Below, one piece after another: positions 17,937 to 26,427 of a stretch of 64,000 nucleotides of DNA. The notes beneath the pieces were generated by a model. The model saw only the letters and a list, made by a program, of their open reading frames with translations. It made no database searches and was not told where the DNA came from. The stretch lies in contig CAWDXD010000027.1 in assembly GCA_963806145.1 (NCBI GenBank), forward strand, positions 1-64,000, written 5' to 3'. How positions within the stretch are numbered: position 1 is the first letter of the stretch; every line of letters starts with the position of its first letter. Source of the DNA: DASXKD01 sp963806145. GTDB taxonomy: Bacteria > Actinomycetota > Actinomycetes > Streptosporangiales > Streptosporangiaceae. Made by a program: the position numbers and the translations under genes.

Positions 17937-19036
17937 GTGCCGGTTACCGCCGAGCTATCCGTTTTCCTGGTCGCCGCCGCGGTCAGCCTGAGCGCCAGCT
18001 ACCTGGTGGTGACCCGGCTGGAACGGATCGGTGAGCGGCTCGGCCTGTCCGAGGCACTGCTCGGCGTGCTGGCCGCGCTGGCCGGGGATGCGCCGGAGAT
18101 CACCGCGGCGGTGACCGCGCTGCGCATGCACCAGAACAAGGTCGGCGCCGGGGTGATCATCGGCTCCAACGTGTTCAACCTGGCCGCCCTGCTCGGCCTC
18201 GGCGCCGTGGTGGCCGGCCGGATCGCGCTGCACCGCAAGGTGATCCTGCTTGGCGGGGTGGTCGGGGTCTGGATGGCCGTGGTCTGCCTGGTCATGGTGC
18301 TCGGCCTGATCCCGGCCGGGGCGGCGCTCGTCGCCGCCCTCGCCGCCCTGATCCCCTACCTGATCGTGCTCGGGGCCGGCCGAGACGGCTGGCCCGCATC
18401 CCGCTGGCCCGGCGCTGGGAGGCGTGGCTGGCCGCGGCGGTGTCCGAGGAGGAGACCGAACTCGAAGAGGTCATCCGCCCGGCGCATGGCCGGGCCAGGG
18501 ACGTGGCCGTGGCCGGCGCGATGCTGGTCGTGGTGGTCGTGGCCAGCGTGGCCATGGAGCAGGCCGCGACCCGGCTCGGCACCCGTCTCGCGATCCCGCC
18601 GATCATCATCGGCGGGGTGGTGCTGGCCGCTGTCACCAGCCTGCCCAACTCGGTCGCCGCGGTGTACCTCGCCGCCCGTGGCCGCGGCGCCGCCATGCTG
18701 AGCACCACGCTGAACAGCAACGCGCTGAACGTCACCGCCGGGCTGCTGGTGCCCGCGGCGATCATCGGGCTCGGCGCGCCGTCGGGCCAGGCGGACCTGA
18801 TCGCCGTCTGGTACCTGGTGCTGACCCTCATCGCGCTGGCGTTCGCCTACCGCTACAGCGGCATGGCCCGCACCACCGGGGCCTTTATTATCGGGGCCTA
18901 CCTGGTGTTCGTCGGCTCGCTCTGGATCGTCGCCCACTCGGCGGAGCCCGGGCTGGCCGGGAGCATCGTGCCGCTTGCGATCGTGGTGGCGTGCAGCGGG
19001 GCGGGCCTCGCGCGGCGGCCGCGGCGCCTACGCTGA
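17937..19036 (+). pseudogene. Sodium/calcium (cation) exchanger, frameshifted near 18385
   Basis: Cation/H+ or Na+ antiporter of the CaCA superfamily, with its two inverted repeats in two frames. The first, from GTG 17937 (ribosome site AGAAGGGG), contains the alpha-1 signature ALAGDAPEITAAVTAL and IIGSNVFNLAALLGLG. The second, readable from about 18371, contains the alpha-2 signature AVTSLPNSVAAVYLAARGRG and TLNSNALNVTAGLL. The join falls between 18370 and 18400 (VLGAGR then RRLARIPLARRW). The 1100-bp span is one base short of a multiple of three, so one missing base restores about 366 aa and eleven helices, normal for the family. It is either an assembly error or a recent pseudogene. Confidence 0.78.
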
Positions 19037-19040
19037 GCGC

Positions 19041-19402
19041 ATGCGTGCCGCCCTCGGCGTTCTCGCCGACGTCTGCTGCGTGCTGGCCTTCGTGGTGATC
19101 GGCCGGGCGAACCACCATGCGGGCGACACCCTGGCCGGGGTGGTTTCCACGTCGTGGCCGTTCCTGGCCGGGCTGGCGGCCGGCGAACTGGCGACCAGGG
19201 CGTGGCGGCGGCCGTTCGTCCTGGTGCCCACCGGCGCCGGGGTGTGGCTGGCTACCGTGGCCCTCGGGCAGGTGCTCCGGGTCTGGCCGGCCAGGGCACC
19301 GCGCTGGCGTTCATCATCGTCTCGCTGCTGTTCCTCGGGCTGTTCCTGCTGGGCTGGCGGCTGATCGCACAATTGGCCGCCCAGCGCATCTCCGTTAGTT
19401 GA
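19041..19402 (+). pseudogene. DUF3054 membrane protein, frameshifted near 19290
   Basis: Small membrane protein of the DUF3054 family. The first frame from ATG 19041 gives three hydrophobic helices (LGVLADVCCVLAFVVIGRANHH, VVSTSWPFLAGLAAGELATRAW, VLVPTGAGVWLATVALGQVLRVW). The conserved family ending (GQGTALAFIIVSLLFLGLFL, then GWRLI) is in another frame. The join is near 19285-19295 in GGGTCTGGCCGG. The span is 362 bp, one base short of a multiple of three, so one missing base would restore a 120-aa protein. It starts five bases after the exchanger stop, so the two are probably one transcript. Confidence 0.75.
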
Positions 19403-19410
19403 CACTAACG
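19393..19410. terminator. Small hairpin at DUF3054 stop
   Basis: CGTTAGT / ACTAACG, 7-bp perfect arms with a 4-nt loop that contains part of the stop codon. It sits between the convergent DUF3054 and btuF genes and is a plausible weak terminator. Confidence 0.4.
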
Positions 19411-19441
19411 TTCGATATCGGGCCGGGCGATGGATGACTGG

Positions 19442-20524
19442 CTAGCCGGATTGCCCGAATGCCGCCGGGTGGAGCCAGCGCGCGATGGCCGTGATGGCCT
19501 GGGCGTTGCGAGGGCCGGGGGTGAGCTGGTCGTAGCTGAGGTGCAGGATGCAGTTGTGCCGGACGGCGGGCAGGTTGCGGGTCACGGGATGAGTCTTGAG
19601 AAATTTCTCTTTCTGCTGCCAGGTCGGGGTGCCGTAGTCGTTGATGATGATGCACTGCGGCCGGCGGGCGACGACATCCTCCCAGGACACTGATGTCCAG
19701 CTTTGCTTGAGGCTGGCGAAGACGTTGGTGCCGCCGCCGAGCTGGATCAGCGCGTTGGGCATGGCCAGGCCCGGGGCGGTGAACGGGGCCGCCTGCCCGC
19801 TGTCATAGAGGAAGACCGAGACCGGCTTCAGGCTGGCCACCTTGGCGTGCGCGGCGGCCACCTGGGCTTTCATCTGGGCGATGACCTTGCTGGCGCGGCT
19901 GCGCACGTTGAAGATCGCGCCAAGATTGGCCAGGTCCTGGTAGGTGTCGTTGATCGAGGCCGACTTCTCGCCCGGGTTCACGTGGACGCAGGACTCGGTG
20001 AGCGCCAGGGTTTTGACGCCGAACTTGGCCAGGCCGGTGGGTGTCAGGCTGGTGCCTGCCTGCAGGCCGTAGTTCCAGCCGGCGAACAGGAAGTCCGGAT
20101 GCAGGCCGACCAGGGTTTCGAGGGTGAAGTAGTCCGGGGAGACATCCTTGACCTGGTGGAAGGCGCTGAGGTACTGGTCGGGTACCGGATGGCCCTGCGG
20201 TCCGTCACCGGTGACGCCGAAGTCGCCGGCCATCCGCGACTGCAGCCCCAGGGCGAGCATGTCCTCGGTGGCGTTGATGTCGTTGGAGACGGCGCGCTTC
20301 GGCGCGCTGGTGAAGGTGACCGGCGACCCGCAGCTTTGCACGGTCACCGGGTAGGCAGCCTTGCCCGCCGCGGCCGGCGGCGGGGCTGGCGCGGTCCCTG
20401 CGCCGCTGCCGCAGGCTGCGAGTGCCATGGTGCCAGCCACGAGCACCGCAGGCAGCGCGCCAGCGGGATAACTGCGACGGTGATCATGGCGGCGGCTGGC
20501 GTTAAGGCGGCCGGCGTTAAGCAT
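19442..20524 (-). CDS. btuF: Corrinoid ABC transporter substrate-binding lipoprotein
   Basis: Class III periplasmic-binding protein of about 360 aa (BtuF/FepB fold). Start ATG 20524 follows GAAAGG. The signal region AVLVAGTMALAACGSG has a lipobox cysteine near residue 36. The mature protein shows the typical two-lobe order: PKRAVSNDINATEDMLALGL, then LVGLHPDFLFAGWNYG, a long linking helix (YQDLANLGAIFNVRSRASKVI), then SWEDVVARRPQCIIINDYG. Last gene of btuC-btuD-btuF; its start overlaps the end of btuD. The upstream cobalamin riboswitch is what identifies the ligand as a corrinoid rather than an iron siderophore. Confidence 0.82.
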   Translation of the reverse strand: MLNAGRLNASRRHDHRRSYPAGALPAVLVAGTMALAACGSGAGTAPAPPPAAAGKAAYPVTVQSCGSPVTFTSAPKRAVSNDINATEDMLALGLQSRMAGDFGVTGDGPQGHPVPDQYLSAFHQVKDVSPDYFTLETLVGLHPDFLFAGWNYGLQAGTSLTPTGLAKFGVKTLALTESCVHVNPGEKSASINDTYQDLANLGAIFNVRSRASKVIAQMKAQVAAAHAKVASLKPVSVFLYDSGQAAPFTAPGLAMPNALIQLGGGTNVFASLKQSWTSVSWEDVVARRPQCIIINDYGTPTWQQKEKFLKTHPVTRNLPAVRHNCILHLSYDQLTPGPRNAQAITAIARWLHPAAFGQSG

Positions 20525-21380
20525 GAGGGGCCTTTCTGTCAGGATCCGCCGCCCCGCCGTTCTGGCCGTGCTGCGGCATGGTGGCCGCCGGGCGTGCCGC
20601 TGGCCGGTGGGTGCCGGCGAGGCGGCGCGGCAGCAACTGGGGCGTGCTGGTGTCGGGGTGGTCAATGATCAGGACGTCGGCCCCGTAAGCGGCGCGGACG
20701 GTCTCCGGCGTGATCACTTCCGCCGGGGATCCCGTGGCGATCAGGCGCCCGTCCGCCAGGACGTGCACGGTGTCGCAGAACAGGGCGGCGAGATTGAGGT
20801 CGTGCACCGCGGCCAGGACGGTGACACCGAGCCCGGCGACCAGTTCCAGGACGCTGACCTGATAGCGGATGTCGAGGTGGTTGGTCGGCTCGTCGAGGAC
20901 CAGGTGATCGGCGCCCTGGGCGAGGGCGCGCGCGATCAGCACCCGCTGCTTTTCGCCGCCGGACAGGCTCTGGAAGCTGCGGCCGCCCAGATCCGCGCAG
21001 CCGGTCCGCTGCATCGCGTCCTGAGTGATCGCCTGGTCGTCTTCGTTGTCCCGGTCGAAGGGTCCCTTGTGCGGGGTGCGGCCGACCAGGACCATCTCGC
21101 GGACCGTGAAGCCGAAGTCCATCAGGTTTTCCTGTGCCACCACGGCGACCCGGCGGGCGGCGAGCCTGGGCCGCATCTGGTGCAGGTCGGTGCCGTTGAC
21201 CAGGACGGAGCCGGTCGCCGGGCGGTGGACCCGGTAGATGGCCTTCAGGATCGTGGATTTCCCGCTGCCGTTCGGCCCGATCAGCCCGGCGAACTGGCCA
21301 TCGGCGACACGCAGGTTGATGCCGGACACGATCCGCCGGCCGGCGATGTCCACGGACAGGTCGCGGAGTTCGAGGCTCAT
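20517..21380 (-). CDS. btuD: Corrinoid ABC transporter ATP-binding protein
   Basis: ATPase of 287 aa, FecE/BtuD type. Walker A GPNGSGKST is at about residues 36-44, the Q-loop is in VVAQENLMDFGF, the signature SLSGGEKQRVLIARAL at about 137-152, Walker B is HLVLDEPTNHLD, and the switch histidine is in AAVHDLNLA. The start ATG 21380 overlaps the btuC stop (ATGA), and its own stop overlaps the btuF start, so the three genes are translationally coupled. The C-terminal tail after residue 255 is Pro/Ala/His-rich and not conserved. Confidence 0.9.
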   Translation of the reverse strand: MSLELRDLSVDIAGRRIVSGINLRVADGQFAGLIGPNGSGKSTILKAIYRVHRPATGSVLVNGTDLHQMRPRLAARRVAVVAQENLMDFGFTVREMVLVGRTPHKGPFDRDNEDDQAITQDAMQRTGCADLGGRSFQSLSGGEKQRVLIARALAQGADHLVLDEPTNHLDIRYQVSVLELVAGLGVTVLAAVHDLNLAALFCDTVHVLADGRLIATGSPAEVITPETVRAAYGADVLIIDHPDTSTPQLLPRRLAGTHRPAARPAATMPQHGQNGGAADPDRKAPHA

Positions 21381-22501
21381 TCGGCGCCCCCGTACAGATA
21401 GGGCCGCCGGCGGATGAGCAGCAGCAGCGCCGGCGCGCCGATGAAGGCGGTGATCACGCCGATCGGCATCTCCTGCGGCGCCACGATGGTGCGGGCCAGC
21501 AGGTCGGCCAGCACCATGAACGACGCCCCGATGAGCACCCCGGCGGGGAGCACCCGGCGGTGATCCGACCCCACCAGCAGCCGGACGATATGCGGGATGA
21601 CCAGGCCGACGAACCCGATCACGCCGCTGACCGCGACCGCGACACCGGCGATGAGCGAGGCGACGATGAACAGGTTGCGGCGCAGTTGCCGCACGTCCAC
21701 GCCCAGCGACGCGGCCGCTTCCGGTCCCATCGCCAGGGCGTTCAGCGAGCGGGCCTGCGCCAGCAGGTAGGCCATCGCGGCCAGGAGCACCACGGCCGGG
21801 ATCGGCAGTTGCTGCCAGGACGCCAGGCCGAACGAGCCGAGCAGCCAGAACAGGACCGACTGGGTTGCCTGCGGGTTGCCACGGAAGATCAGGAAGCTGG
21901 TGATCGCCTCGTAGAACGCGGCCATCACCACGCCGCACAGGATCAGCTGTGTCGGGGCGAGCCGCCCGTGCTGGCGCGCGACCGCGAAGACGCTCAGCAT
22001 GGCAACCAGCGCGCCGATGATGCTGCCCACCGAGATCGCCCACAGGCCCAGCGAAGCCAGCGCGCCGAACAGCAGCACCGCTGTTGCCCCCACGCTGGCG
22101 CCGGATGAGATTCCCAGCAGGAAGGGATCGGCCAGGGCGTTGCGCACGAGGACCTGAACGACGGTCCCGGCCGTGGTGAGGGCCGCGCCGATCAGCGCCG
22201 CGAGCAGGACCCTCGGCATGCGGATCTCCCAGACGATCTCCCCGGCGACACTCTGCGCCGGATGACCCTCAAGGTGACTCAGCACGACATGCCAGACCGA
22301 GGCGGGGCTCAGCGGCACCGGCCCGATGCCGATCGCCGCGGTCATCACCACGATGAGCAGCAGCGCGCAGGCGGGAAGGACCACAGAAAGCGGCAGCCGC
22401 CCGCCGGGGACGGCCTCGCGGCTCGGGTCACGCCCGGCGGCGTCACCGGCCGGGGCCCGCTGCCGGGCGGGAGACCGCATGGCCGCGCGGGGAACGCGCA
22501 C
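21377..22501 (-). CDS. btuC: Corrinoid ABC transporter permease (FecCD family)
   Basis: Permease of 374 aa with about ten membrane helices, FecCD/BtuC family. Recognisable segments are IRMPRVLLAALIGAALTTAGTVVQ, NALADPFLLGISSGASVGAT (the family's coupling signature) and VIGFVGLVIPHIVRLLVGSDHR near residues 295-315. Start GTG 22501 has GGAGGAAGG eight bases upstream, placed a few tens of bases after the riboswitch, so the switch could hide this site. First gene of a coupled btuC-btuD-btuF operon that imports cobalamin or precursors. Confidence 0.9.
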   Translation of the reverse strand: MRVPRAAMRSPARQRAPAGDAAGRDPSREAVPGGRLPLSVVLPACALLLIVVMTAAIGIGPVPLSPASVWHVVLSHLEGHPAQSVAGEIVWEIRMPRVLLAALIGAALTTAGTVVQVLVRNALADPFLLGISSGASVGATAVLLFGALASLGLWAISVGSIIGALVAMLSVFAVARQHGRLAPTQLILCGVVMAAFYEAITSFLIFRGNPQATQSVLFWLLGSFGLASWQQLPIPAVVLLAAMAYLLAQARSLNALAMGPEAAASLGVDVRQLRRNLFIVASLIAGVAVAVSGVIGFVGLVIPHIVRLLVGSDHRRVLPAGVLIGASFMVLADLLARTIVAPQEMPIGVITAFIGAPALLLLIRRRPYLYGGAE

Positions 22502-22539
22502 GAATCGCCCTTCCTCCGAGGACCGATATCGCTGGCTCA

Positions 22540-22665
22540 GAGCAGGCGCCCGGACTCATCCCATCGAGGGCATCACCGTTGCGGGACAGTGCCGGCATCT
22601 CACCGGCTTCGCTGCAGCTGAACCACCCCAGGCCGGCGGCCCGGGGTGGGCACACCCTAGCGACG
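22540..22665 (-). ncRNA. Cobalamin riboswitch
   Basis: On the minus strand the leader of btuC reads GAAGCCGGTGAGATGCCGGC followed by ACTGTCCCGCAACGGTGATG. This is the conserved core of the AdoCbl riboswitch (GAA.CCGGTGAAA.CCGG..CTGTCCCGCAACGGT). Downstream is GATGAGTCCGGGCGCCTGCT, matching the conserved GAGTC(A/C)GGA..CCTGC block, and upstream a pairing region GGGTGTGCCCACCCC. Boundaries are approximate. The ribosome site at about 22510 lies close after it, consistent with translational or transcriptional shut-off when cobalamin is plentiful. Confidence 0.9.
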
Positions 22666-22703
22666 ACGGATCACCGCCGTCAAACCTCAGCAGATAAATA
22701 CCT

Positions 22704-23111
22704 ATGCAAGCCGGGTTCTGCGATGATCGGGCAATGCACCTCGTCCCAGCCGGCCGCCACACCCTCGACAGCGAGCGGGTGTGCCAGGCCCTCAGCGCAC
22801 TCGGCGACTGCGGTGACATCGCCGGATGGGCCGGCAGGTTCAGGACCCTCGGCGATCCGAGCCGCCTCACCCTGCTCATCTGCATCCATCAGGCCGGTCC
22901 GATCAGCGTCACCGACCTGGCCGTGGCCGCCGGGATGAACGAGACCACCGTCTCCCAGGCCCTGCGCCTGCTCCGCGCCGCCGGCACGGTCACCGCGCGG
23001 CGCAGCGGGCGCGTCATCTGTTACCAGCTCACCGACGGCCACATCCGCGACCTGATAGACCAGATCGCCGGGCCCGACAGCCGCTCAGGGCACACGCACG
23101 CGGCAACCTGA
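22704..23111 (+). CDS. ArsR-family metal-type repressor, divergent from btu operon
   Basis: Winged-helix regulator of about 125-135 aa. The recognition region is LGDPSRLTLLICIHQAGPISVTDLA..GMNETTVSQALRLLRAAGTVTARRSGRVICYQLTD, the canonical ArsR/SmtB fold with its beta-wing. Histidine- and cysteine-bearing termini (MHLVPAGRHTLDSERVC at the start, HTHAAT at the end) are like nickel/cobalt sensors such as KmtR and NmtR. A cobalt sensor beside a corrinoid importer would make sense, but the ligand is inferred. The start could be ATG 22704 or ATG 22734; neither has a strong ribosome site. It faces away from btuCDF. Confidence 0.75.
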   Translation: MQAGFCDDRAMHLVPAGRHTLDSERVCQALSALGDCGDIAGWAGRFRTLGDPSRLTLLICIHQAGPISVTDLAVAAGMNETTVSQALRLLRAAGTVTARRSGRVICYQLTDGHIRDLIDQIAGPDSRSGHTHAAT

Positions 23112-23144
23112 CGCACCGGACCGGCCGCCGGGTGAACCACTCGA

Positions 23145-24158
23145 CTAGGCGGGGGGCGTCTCGAATCCGGCCAGTGGCAGGTCGGCCGGCGGCAGCATGC
23201 GGAACCGGGACGGGATCGCGGCGCGGTGGATGGCGGCGTGCAGTGCGGCCAGGTTCGCTGCGGTGGGCGGAAGCCACCGGTAGTCCGCTACCAGCAGGCT
23301 CACCTGGCCGTGGGAGCCCGAGGATGCCGTGCTCGTCCGCAGCGGCAGGTAGGTGGACGGGTCCAGCCAGAGCGTTTCGCGCAACCCAAGGCCTGACGAG
23401 GGCTTCATGATGAGCTTGATGGCGTCGACGCCGTCGATTCGCTGATTCCCGTCGAGGGCGAACAGCCCGCAGGACAGGGCCTTGAGGATGGTGGCCCGCA
23501 GGTGCGGAGTGGCCGCGCCTGGGTAGGCATGGGCGCAGGTGAGCTTGGGCAGGGTCCCGTTGCGTCCGGTGAGGGGCGAGAGCCACCGGGTCCGCGCCGG
23601 GTAGGCCGCGCCGTAGCCGGCGGGCACCCGTTTTCCGGCTGGCGAGGTGACCATGCCGATGCTGGAGGTGAAGACGAGCTTCCCGGCTGCCGAGAAGCCT
23701 TGCTGCAGCACCAGGTCGTGGTAGAACCACGAGGTCATCCGCTGGGCTTTCACGCTCCCGAGGACTCCGGGCAGGACTGCGCTGCCGGAGGGATTCTGTT
23801 CCTGGCCGTAAGCCATGTTCAGGACGGTGAAACCGAACGCGCCATTGCGGGCGGTGTTACGGATCTCCTCGATGGCCTTTGCCTGGGCCACTGTCGCCAG
23901 TGCCTGCTGGGCGCGGCCGGTCACGTAGCCGATGGTCCGCACCCGGGGGGCCGGGCCGCCCCGCGGCACGACGGTGGTGACGATGATCAACGCCGCCGCT
24001 GTCGCCACGGCCGTGCCCGCGGCCACGGCTGACAGCGACACGATCCGGCGGCGGCGGTTACGCCGCTGGGCACGGCCGACCATCCCGGCGGGGGCTTTGG
24101 CATCGGCGGTAAGCCGTTCAAAACCCTCGCGCAGCATTTCCTCGATGCCGTTCGTCAT
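23145..24158 (-). CDS. ECF-sigma-associated membrane protein (CU044_5270-like)
   Basis: Membrane-anchored protein of 337 aa, start ATG 24158 overlapping the sigma factor stop (ATGA). An N-terminal cytoplasmic stretch (MTNGIEEMLREGFERLTADA) and an Arg-rich block (RAQRRNRRRRI) precede one helix, SLSAVAAGTAVATAAALIIVTTVV (about residues 40-63), followed by a large outside domain with LDPSTYLPLRTST. This is the layout of actinobacterial proteins encoded with SigE-like ECF factors, likely an anti-sigma or sensor. No zinc-binding HxxxCxxC motif is present, so it is not a ZAS-type anti-sigma factor. Confidence 0.75.
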   Translation of the reverse strand: MTNGIEEMLREGFERLTADAKAPAGMVGRAQRRNRRRRIVSLSAVAAGTAVATAAALIIVTTVVPRGGPAPRVRTIGYVTGRAQQALATVAQAKAIEEIRNTARNGAFGFTVLNMAYGQEQNPSGSAVLPGVLGSVKAQRMTSWFYHDLVLQQGFSAAGKLVFTSSIGMVTSPAGKRVPAGYGAAYPARTRWLSPLTGRNGTLPKLTCAHAYPGAATPHLRATILKALSCGLFALDGNQRIDGVDAIKLIMKPSSGLGLRETLWLDPSTYLPLRTSTASSGSHGQVSLLVADYRWLPPTAANLAALHAAIHRAAIPSRFRMLPPADLPLAGFETPPA

Positions 24159-24685
24159 GATCTCTCCTCGGTCAGCTGGGTGCCCGTTCCTGCCGGGGGA
24201 CTGGCCAGTTCGCGGAGCCGCCGCAGCCCCCGTGCGGCCGCGGATCTGACGGTCCCTTCCGAGCAGCCGAGCAGGCTGGCTGTCTCGGCCTCGGTGCGCT
24301 GCTCCCAGTAACGCAGCACGATCACCGCGCGCTGCCTCGGCGGCAGTTGCAGCACCAGCCGCACCAGCACGTCCCGCAGGTCGACCGCCACGGTGCCGTC
24401 GGCAGCGGCCGCCATGACCTCGGATCGCAGCAGCGGAAGCTTCTGCCGCCACCTGCCGCGCCGCCGCCAGCCATCTGCCGCCAGGTTGTACAGGACCCGC
24501 CGCAGGTAGCCCTCCATGTCCCGGTCCACCTGGCGCGGTTTCCGCAAGACCCGCTCCAGGGCGGCCTGCAGCAGATCCTCGCCGGCGTCCCGGCTCCCGC
24601 CCAGCGCGATCGCGGTGCCCATGAGCTGATTGCCGCGCTCAGCGAGCAGCCGCTCCCAGTCCGCGCTGCCCCACTCACGTGCCAC
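24155..24685 (-). CDS. RNA polymerase ECF sigma factor, SigE family
   Basis: Sigma factor of 176 aa. Region 2 includes LMGTAIALGGSRDAGEDLLQAALERVL and the -10-binding MEGYLRRVLYNLAADGWRRRG. Region 4 includes LPPRQRAVIVLRYWEQRTEAETASLLGCSEGTVRSAAARGLRRLRE. Start GTG 24685 is chosen because GGAGGAGG sits 7-8 bases upstream; the annotated upstream extension to 24742 has no such site. It is coupled to the membrane protein downstream by ATGA. The SigE-like actinobacterial group often regulates envelope stress, but the target promoters cannot be read here. Confidence 0.88.
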   Translation of the reverse strand: MAREWGSADWERLLAERGNQLMGTAIALGGSRDAGEDLLQAALERVLRKPRQVDRDMEGYLRRVLYNLAADGWRRRGRWRQKLPLLRSEVMAAAADGTVAVDLRDVLVRLVLQLPPRQRAVIVLRYWEQRTEAETASLLGCSEGTVRSAAARGLRRLRELASPPAGTGTQLTEERS

Positions 24686-24825
24686 GTCACTGCCTCCTCC
24701 ACTAGAAGACCATGACGAACAACCAGGCTTACGCACTGCCATGCCAGCCGGGAAAACAGAATGCCACCCCTGGGAGGCGGCCGCTCCGGGCTTGCGGCCT
24801 TGTCAGGGCGCCGGGGCTCCTTTTA

Positions 24826-24841
24826 GACTGAATGTTCAGTC
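24826..24841. promoter_or_regulatory. TetR operator site A (aminotransferase)
   Basis: GACTGAATGTTCAGTC, perfect 7-bp arms around a 2-bp centre. It is 17 bp upstream of the GTG start of the aminotransferase gene and overlaps where its promoter should be. It matches sites B-E at 26363, 33911, 41022 and 43462. Confidence 0.75.
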
Positions 24842-24858
24842 AAACAGGAGGGGCCACC

Positions 24859-26253
24859 GTGTCCACCACGCAGGACAGCACCGTCCGACTGCCCGCGGAT
24901 CTCGCGGAAGTCATCGCCGAGCAGGAGAGAATCTTCGCCGAACGCCAGCCAGAATCACGGCGCATGGCCACCGCAGCGGCCGGATCCCTGGCCGGCGGGG
25001 TGACCTCAAACTGGCAGATCACCGCACCGCAGCCGGTCTGGCTCAGCCACGGCCGCGGCTCCAAGATCTATGACGTCGACGGCAACGAGTACGTGGACCT
25101 GCACGGCGGATACGGCGTGGGACTGGCCGGGCACGCGCACCCCGCAATAGTCGAGGCGGTGACCCGCCAGGTAGCGCGGGGCACGCACTTCGCCCAGCCG
25201 ACGCAGGACGCGGTGGTCGTCGCCGGCGAACTTGCCGCCCGGTTCGGCCTGCCCCTGTGGCGGTTCGCCAACTCGGGCACCGAGGCCACCATGGACGCCA
25301 TCCACCTGATGCGGGCGATCACAGGGCGGGATCTGATCATAAAAATCGAGGGCTGCTACCACGGCCACCACGACTCGGTGCAGGTCTCCGTGGCCCCCGA
25401 GGCCGACGAGGCCGGCCCGGAGGGCAAGCCCGCCCAGGCCCCGTCGAGCACCGGCATCCCCGGCCCGTTCATCAAGCTCACCCTGGTCGCCAGCTTCAAT
25501 GACATCGACAGCGTCGCCAGGCTCCTGGACGAGCACCCGGACGAGATCGCCGGGATGATCATCGAGCCGATCATGATGAACGCCGGGATCATCCACCCCG
25601 AGCCCGGTTACCTGGCGGCGCTGAAGGACCTGCTGCACTCCCGCGGCGCCCTGCTCACGTTCGACGAGGTCAAGACCGGCCTGACCGCGGGCCCGGCCGG
25701 GGCCACCGGGCTGACCGGCGTGGTACCCGATATCACCTGCCTGGCCAAGGCGATCGGCGGCGGGGTCGCCATCGCCGCCATCGGCGGCACGGCCGAGGTG
25801 ATGGCGCACGTCGCGGCGGGCGACTACGAGATGGTGGGCACGTTCAACGGGAACCCGCTCGCGCTGGCGGCCGCCCGGGCCATGCTCACCGAGGTCGCCA
25901 CGCCCGAGGCCTACCAGCGGATCGACGCCCTGGCCGAGCGGGCCGCCTCGGGCATCGAGCGCGAGATCGCCGCGGCCGGGCTGGCCGCCCACGTGGTGAC
26001 CGCGGGTGCCAAGGGCTGCGTGGTGTTCTCCGCCCAGCCTGTCCGGGACTACCGTGGCTTCCTCGGCATCGACGACCGCTACAGCCACGCCCACTGGCTG
26101 TTCCAGCACAACGGTGGCGTCTTCCTCCCGCCCTGGGGCAAGATCGAACAATGGCTCATCTCGGTGCAGCACGATGAGCCGGACATCGACCGGCTGGTCG
26201 AGAACTTCGGCGTGTTCGCGCGCGCGGTGAGCGCCTGCGGTACCGCCGCTTGA
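24859..26253 (+). CDS. Class III PLP-dependent aminotransferase (GSAM-like)
   Basis: Pyridoxal-phosphate enzyme of 464 aa from the class III group, near glutamate-1-semialdehyde aminomutases and omega-aminotransferases. Markers are IYDVDGNEYVDLHGGYGVGLAGHAHP, FANSGTEATMDAIHLMRAITGRD (PLP phosphate site), CYHGHHDS (aromatic stacking), LLTFDEVKTGLTAGP (Asp for the ring nitrogen), and the Schiff-base lysine in CLAKAIGGGVAIAAIGG. Start GTG 24859 follows AGGAGGGG. Operator A lies directly upstream, tying it to the TetR regulon. It would transaminate an amine or amino acid released by the oxidases of this regulon; the substrate is unknown. It is not a hemL gene by context. Confidence 0.85.
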   Translation: MSTTQDSTVRLPADLAEVIAEQERIFAERQPESRRMATAAAGSLAGGVTSNWQITAPQPVWLSHGRGSKIYDVDGNEYVDLHGGYGVGLAGHAHPAIVEAVTRQVARGTHFAQPTQDAVVVAGELAARFGLPLWRFANSGTEATMDAIHLMRAITGRDLIIKIEGCYHGHHDSVQVSVAPEADEAGPEGKPAQAPSSTGIPGPFIKLTLVASFNDIDSVARLLDEHPDEIAGMIIEPIMMNAGIIHPEPGYLAALKDLLHSRGALLTFDEVKTGLTAGPAGATGLTGVVPDITCLAKAIGGGVAIAAIGGTAEVMAHVAAGDYEMVGTFNGNPLALAAARAMLTEVATPEAYQRIDALAERAASGIEREIAAAGLAAHVVTAGAKGCVVFSAQPVRDYRGFLGIDDRYSHAHWLFQHNGGVFLPPWGKIEQWLISVQHDEPDIDRLVENFGVFARAVSACGTAA

Positions 26254-26362
26254 GATGTGCACCGTGGCGGGGATGTCGCAGGCGGGCAGGCGGCGGGCAC
26301 CCGCAAGGTAGGTTATGCCGGAAAGCCTTGCGCGCCGGGGCGGCGGAAGAGTACGTGTTATT

Positions 26363-26378
26363 GACGGAATGTTCAGTC
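26363..26378. promoter_or_regulatory. TetR operator site B (potDBC)
   Basis: GACGGAATGTTCAGTC, one base off the perfect palindrome. It lies 50 bp before the GTG of the binding-protein gene, in an AT-richer stretch (GTGTTATTGACGG) that is probably the promoter. Confidence 0.7.
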
Positions 26379-26427
26379 AGAGTCCGGTGTCTCCCTGATC
26401 TCAGGGCCGCCAGGGAAGAGGTGACTG

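Noticed and set aside
19442..22501. Iron-siderophore importer
   Set aside because: FecCD and FecE types alone are ambiguous, but the cobalamin riboswitch in the leader favours corrinoid transport.
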